From Nocardioides albertanoniae (lineage in GTDB: Bacteria; Actinomycetota; Actinomycetes; Propionibacteriales; Nocardioidaceae), in contig NZ_VFOV01000001.1 of NCBI RefSeq assembly GCF_006716315.1, positions 3,612,501-3,676,500 on the forward strand: DNA of 64,000 bases. The letters are read 5' to 3'. This document shows, in pieces, positions 61,085 to 64,000 of this stretch; position 1 is the first letter of the stretch, and each line of letters opens with the position of its first letter. The position numbers and the translations under genes are program-made. The notes under the pieces were generated by a model. The model did not search any database and was not told the DNA's origin. It worked only from the letters and a program-made list of their open reading frames with translations.

Positions 61085-62758
61085 TCATCCGTCGCACGCG
61101 AGCGCTGCGTCGTCGGCCGCAGCGGCCCCGCCCTGCCCGCCGAACGTCCCCGCACAGGTCCAGGCCCGGCGCTTCGTCGCGTCGAGGACCATGCTCTTCG
61201 GCCACTGCTCCCACCGTGTCCCGAGACGCGCGTGCCCCGGGTCGCCTGTTCTGATGAACGCGGAGATGCTGCCGATCAGCTTCGTGGAGAGGTCCAGGCG
61301 TCCGGATTCGTTGGCCCGGCCGAACGCGAAGGAGTAGAAGCTGCGGCCGAAGTTGCCGAACACGAACGGCAGGTCGATGGCATGCACCGAACCGTAGACC
61401 TGGTCGAAGGGTGCAGGCTCCTCGTTCCACCCGAGCTCGTAGTAGAAGGCCCGGTCGTTGCCGGCGGCGACGACGGTGCTCATCGACTGCTCGATGATGC
61501 CCAGGAAGACCGAGCGGGTCAGGGCCTCGGACGCCTCGTTCCAGCCGCCGGGCCCGTCGACCGGCAGGTACGCATCGGAGATCAGGTCATCGACGCCCAG
61601 ACCCGCGGGGGCGTCCGGATCGAACTCGTACTGCATCGTGAACCGCTCGTAATCGGTGGGTCGGTGCGCACCGATCGCAGTGCCGAAGAGCTTGCCCTCC
61701 TCGAAGGTGTTGCCGGCCAGGATCGGCACGTCACGGTAACGCCCCGCGGCGATCGCTCCGTAGGCGTCGGTGGGGATGACCGTGCCGTCCGCGACGACCT
61801 GCTGGATCGCGTCGATCCGATGTCGCAGCGTGACCCGGACGAGCTCGTCGGCCGGCATCGACCGCAGCACATCGGCCTCCTCGCCGCTGCCGCCTGAGTC
61901 CTCGACAGCCGCGGCGCCGACCTGAGCGGCGTAGGCCTGGGCCGTCTCGCGCGGGGTGGTGACCAGGCCGCCGCTGAGCGGGATCGCGCGGTGCATGAGG
62001 CCCGTGGTGAGCGGGGAGACCATCAGCGCCCAGACGTTGACCGCGCCGGCCGACTCCCCCATCACGCTCACATTTCGCGGGTTGCCGCCGAAGGCGGTGG
62101 CATTGCGCTGCACGAAGCGCAGCGACTCGATCTGGTCGAGCAGCGCGAAGTCGCCCGAGTCGGTGAGCGGGTCACCGGTCTTGAGCCCAGGGTGGTCGAA
62201 CCAGCCGAACACACCGAGCCGGTAGTTCACGGTCACCACCACGGCGTTCGCCCGACGAGCGAGCGTACGGCCGTCGTACATCGGGTCGGCGCTGTAGCCC
62301 ACCACGTTGCTGCCGCCGTGGACGAAGACGATGACCGGAAGGTCTTTCTGCTTCGTCGCCGGCCGGAAGACGTTCAACGTCAGGCAGTCCTCCTCGCCGA
62401 CGGCCTGACCGAGCCCGTCACGTACGTCGAGGTCGTAGTGCGGACCGTCCGGTGACGGGCTGAACATCCGGCCCGGTTGAGCACAACCCGGGCCGTACTC
62501 CTGGGTCCGCCTGACCTCCCTCCACGGGCGGTGCGTCCGCGTGGCCTGCCAGCGAAGATCGTCCACCGGCGGGGCGGCGTAGGGGATCCCGAGCCAGGAG
62601 TACGTGCCCGAGCCGCGCCGCTCGTCGAGGCCCTGGACCGGGCCGAGGCTCGTGTGCCGCAGCACCGGCGAACCATGCCTGGGCGAGGGGTCGGCCGCGG
62701 CCGGGCCGCTGACGAGAAGGCCGAGCAGGAGGACGAGGCCGGCAGCGACGCGTGTCAT
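61085..62758 (-). CDS. Secreted type B carboxylesterase
   Basis: A 557-residue carboxylesterase/para-nitrobenzyl esterase-family protein with a signal peptide (residues 1-22). The oxyanion motif is VIVFVHGGS, the nucleophile is Ser236 in SVMGESAGAVNVW and the acid and His lie in NTFEEGKL and GSVHAIDLPFVF. Cys92 and Cys125 flank the EDCLTLNVF signature, as in the family's first disulfide. It is probably extracellular and acts on esters whose products may be taken up by the MFS transporter encoded 1 base upstream. Confidence 0.9.
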   Translation of the reverse strand: MTRVAAGLVLLLGLLVSGPAAADPSPRHGSPVLRHTSLGPVQGLDERRGSGTYSWLGIPYAAPPVDDLRWQATRTHRPWREVRRTQEYGPGCAQPGRMFSPSPDGPHYDLDVRDGLGQAVGEEDCLTLNVFRPATKQKDLPVIVFVHGGSNVVGYSADPMYDGRTLARRANAVVVTVNYRLGVFGWFDHPGLKTGDPLTDSGDFALLDQIESLRFVQRNATAFGGNPRNVSVMGESAGAVNVWALMVSPLTTGLMHRAIPLSGGLVTTPRETAQAYAAQVGAAAVEDSGGSGEEADVLRSMPADELVRVTLRHRIDAIQQVVADGTVIPTDAYGAIAAGRYRDVPILAGNTFEEGKLFGTAIGAHRPTDYERFTMQYEFDPDAPAGLGVDDLISDAYLPVDGPGGWNEASEALTRSVFLGIIEQSMSTVVAAGNDRAFYYELGWNEEPAPFDQVYGSVHAIDLPFVFGNFGRSFYSFAFGRANESGRLDLSTKLIGSISAFIRTGDPGHARLGTRWEQWPKSMVLDATKRRAWTCAGTFGGQGGAAAADDAALACDG

Positions 62759-62759
62759 G

Positions 62760-64000
62760 TCAGCGACCTCGGCCAGAGGGCGTCATGGACTGGTCACCGG
62801 CCGAGCTGTGGCTCTCTCGGCGCACGGTGTGAGCCAGCCATGGGATGAGCAGGACACCGAGCACGGAGAATCCCACCAGCAGCACGAAGACCGCGGCGTC
62901 ACCACCCGCACCGGCCTCGACGGCGCCGTAGAGGTAGGGCCCGGCGAAACCGCCGAGCAGCCCGATGGTGTTGATGAAGGCGAGCCCTGCCGCGGCCATC
63001 AGCCCCGACATGTGGGCCATCGCCAGAGACCAGTAGATGGGCAGGATGCCGATCAGGAAGAACATCGCCACCACGATGAGCCCGAGACGCACCGCCTCGT
63101 TCGAGGACAGGGCATACATCACCGCGGTGAGCGCTGTGGCCGCTGAGCAGATGGTGATCACCAGGACCTCGTTGCGCAGCTGGCGCTGGAGCCACGGTAT
63201 GAACAGGACGCCGCCCAGTGCGCCGATCCCGACGCTCCCGCTGATCAGGCCGATCATGAACGAGCCCTCGACGTCGATGCTCTCCACGATGGAGGGGAAG
63301 TTGTACTGGATCGCCACGCTCGAGAACTGGTTGACGAGATAGACGATCGCCAGGGCGATGATGAACGGGCGCGCGAACGCGACCCGGATGTTGCCGCGCA
63401 GAGTGGTGTGCCCAGCCGTGCTGTGCACCGCCGCGCGCTCACTCAGGAGGCGGGCCTCGTCGCTGTCGAGCCAACGGGCGTCGGTCGGCCGGTTCGGCAG
63501 CCCGAACCAGACCACGAACGCGACCACGATCGTCAACAGGCCCTCGACCAGGAACATCCACTGCCAGCCGAAAAGACCCCTGGAGCCGCCGAGCTCCATC
63601 AGCGCGCCGCCGAACGGGTTGCCGAGGATCATCGCGGCGCAGGGCGCCAGGTAGATGACACCGACGACCGAGGCGCGCTGCGACTGGGCGAACCAGAGGG
63701 TCACGACATACATCAGCGCCGGGAACAGGCCGGCCTCGGCCGCTCCCAGGAGGAATCGGACCACGTAGAACGACGTCGGACCCTGCACGAACATCATGCA
63801 GGCACACAGCGCACCCCAGGTGAGCGCGATCCGGGTGATCCACGCGCGTGGGCCCACCCGGTGCATCACCAGGTTGCTGGGCACCTCGAGCAGCGCGTAG
63901 CTGATGAAGAAGATGCCCGCGCCGAGACCGTACGCGGCGGCGCCGATGCCGACATCGGCCTCGAGCGACGTCTTGGCGAGACCGACGTTGGTGCGGTCGA
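62760..64000 (-). CDS. MFS transporter, anion:cation symporter (ACS) type, partial
   Basis: The frame is open to the window end, so about the first 35 residues are missing. The visible part starts with DRTNVGLAKTSLEADVGI and GIFFISYALLEVPSNLVMHRVG, the opening of ACS-type carriers for organic acids (tartrate, phthalate, 4-hydroxyphenylacetate and similar). About eleven membrane segments remain; VVWFGLPNRPTDARWL marks the central loop. An internal GTG at 63884 is not the start. It probably forms an operon with the esterase and the TetR gene. Confidence 0.88.
   Translation of the reverse strand, partial: DRTNVGLAKTSLEADVGIGAAAYGLGAGIFFISYALLEVPSNLVMHRVGPRAWITRIALTWGALCACMMFVQGPTSFYVVRFLLGAAEAGLFPALMYVVTLWFAQSQRASVVGVIYLAPCAAMILGNPFGGALMELGGSRGLFGWQWMFLVEGLLTIVVAFVVWFGLPNRPTDARWLDSDEARLLSERAAVHSTAGHTTLRGNIRVAFARPFIIALAIVYLVNQFSSVAIQYNFPSIVESIDVEGSFMIGLISGSVGIGALGGVLFIPWLQRQLRNEVLVITICSAATALTAVMYALSSNEAVRLGLIVVAMFFLIGILPIYWSLAMAHMSGLMAAAGLAFINTIGLLGGFAGPYLYGAVEAGAGGDAAVFVLLVGFSVLGVLLIPWLAHTVRRESHSSAGDQSMTPSGRGR

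Overview
The window is a 64 kb piece of a very GC-rich actinobacterial chromosome, most like Nocardioides or another member of the Nocardioidaceae. The evidence is conserved gene order (mreBCD-mrdA-rodA; ndk; folC with its DUF4233 neighbour; valS; clpX-clpP-clpP-tig; cysM-murI-Rv1339-like-rph-rdgB), a MocR-type regulator, ectoine uptake genes and many TAGnnT promoters placed directly at start codons. The genus is an inference. No rRNA, phage, transposase or CRISPR array was seen.

Layout. 1-3.1 kb: two GNAT acetyltransferases (one cut by the window edge), a VOC protein and a radical SAM enzyme. 3.3-6.5 kb: two paralogous secreted subtilisin-like proteases that share an upstream promoter block. 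6.6-12.5 kb: the elongasome operon mreB-mreC-mreD-mrdA-rodA on the minus strand. 12.7-23.1 kb: ndk, tex (with a repeat-derived insertion), a flavin-binding protein divergent from a MocR regulator, folC with DUF4233, an M48 protease and a GNAT protein. 23.2-33.5 kb: valS, clpX, clpP2, clpP1, a hydrolase-like protein that lacks its nucleophile, trigger factor, tRNA-Pro and tRNA-Gly. 33.6-39 kb: a SpoIIE-type phosphatase, nei2, rpiB, a DUF222-HNH nuclease gene between long inverted repeats, and an inositol-phosphatase relative with an altered active site. 39-42 kb: ehuBCDA, an ectoine/hydroxyectoine-type ABC importer. 42.4-46 kb: a LURP-one-like protein, a methyltransferase, an HSL-type esterase and cardiolipin synthase. 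46.1-47 kb: a toxin-antitoxin module mixing HicA, HicB and Phd/YefM features. 47-55.4 kb: a phosphotransferase, rdgB and rph, then an SGNH hydrolase, an ABC exporter and a two-component system set into a conserved block, then an Rv1339-like phosphodiesterase and murI. 55.5-64 kb: two tandem alkaline-phosphatase-superfamily phosphodiesterases, an FAD monooxygenase, cysM, a TetR regulator, a type B carboxylesterase and an MFS transporter cut by the window end.

How it works together. Most of the window is housekeeping: wall elongation (mre/mrd, murI), protein quality control (tig, clpP1P2, clpX, with a ClgR-like box), translation (valS, tRNAs), nucleotide hygiene (ndk, rdgB, rph, nei2), folate and cysteine synthesis. 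Between these blocks sit accessory units: the subtilase pair, the DUF222-HNH unit, the toxin-antitoxin pair, the ABC exporter with its two-component system, and the MFS-esterase-TetR unit.

The most unusual structure lies around the DUF222-HNH gene. Two inverted copies of a folded repeat each carry three adjacent short hairpins. All six triloops fit C(GNA)G, a motif known for very stable single-stranded DNA hairpins, and one stem pair covaries between copies. Second is the hybrid toxin-antitoxin module with paired TGTACA operator sites. Third is a window-wide pattern of 15 genes whose start codon lies 6-8 bases after a TANNNT hexamer, which suggests widespread leaderless transcription.
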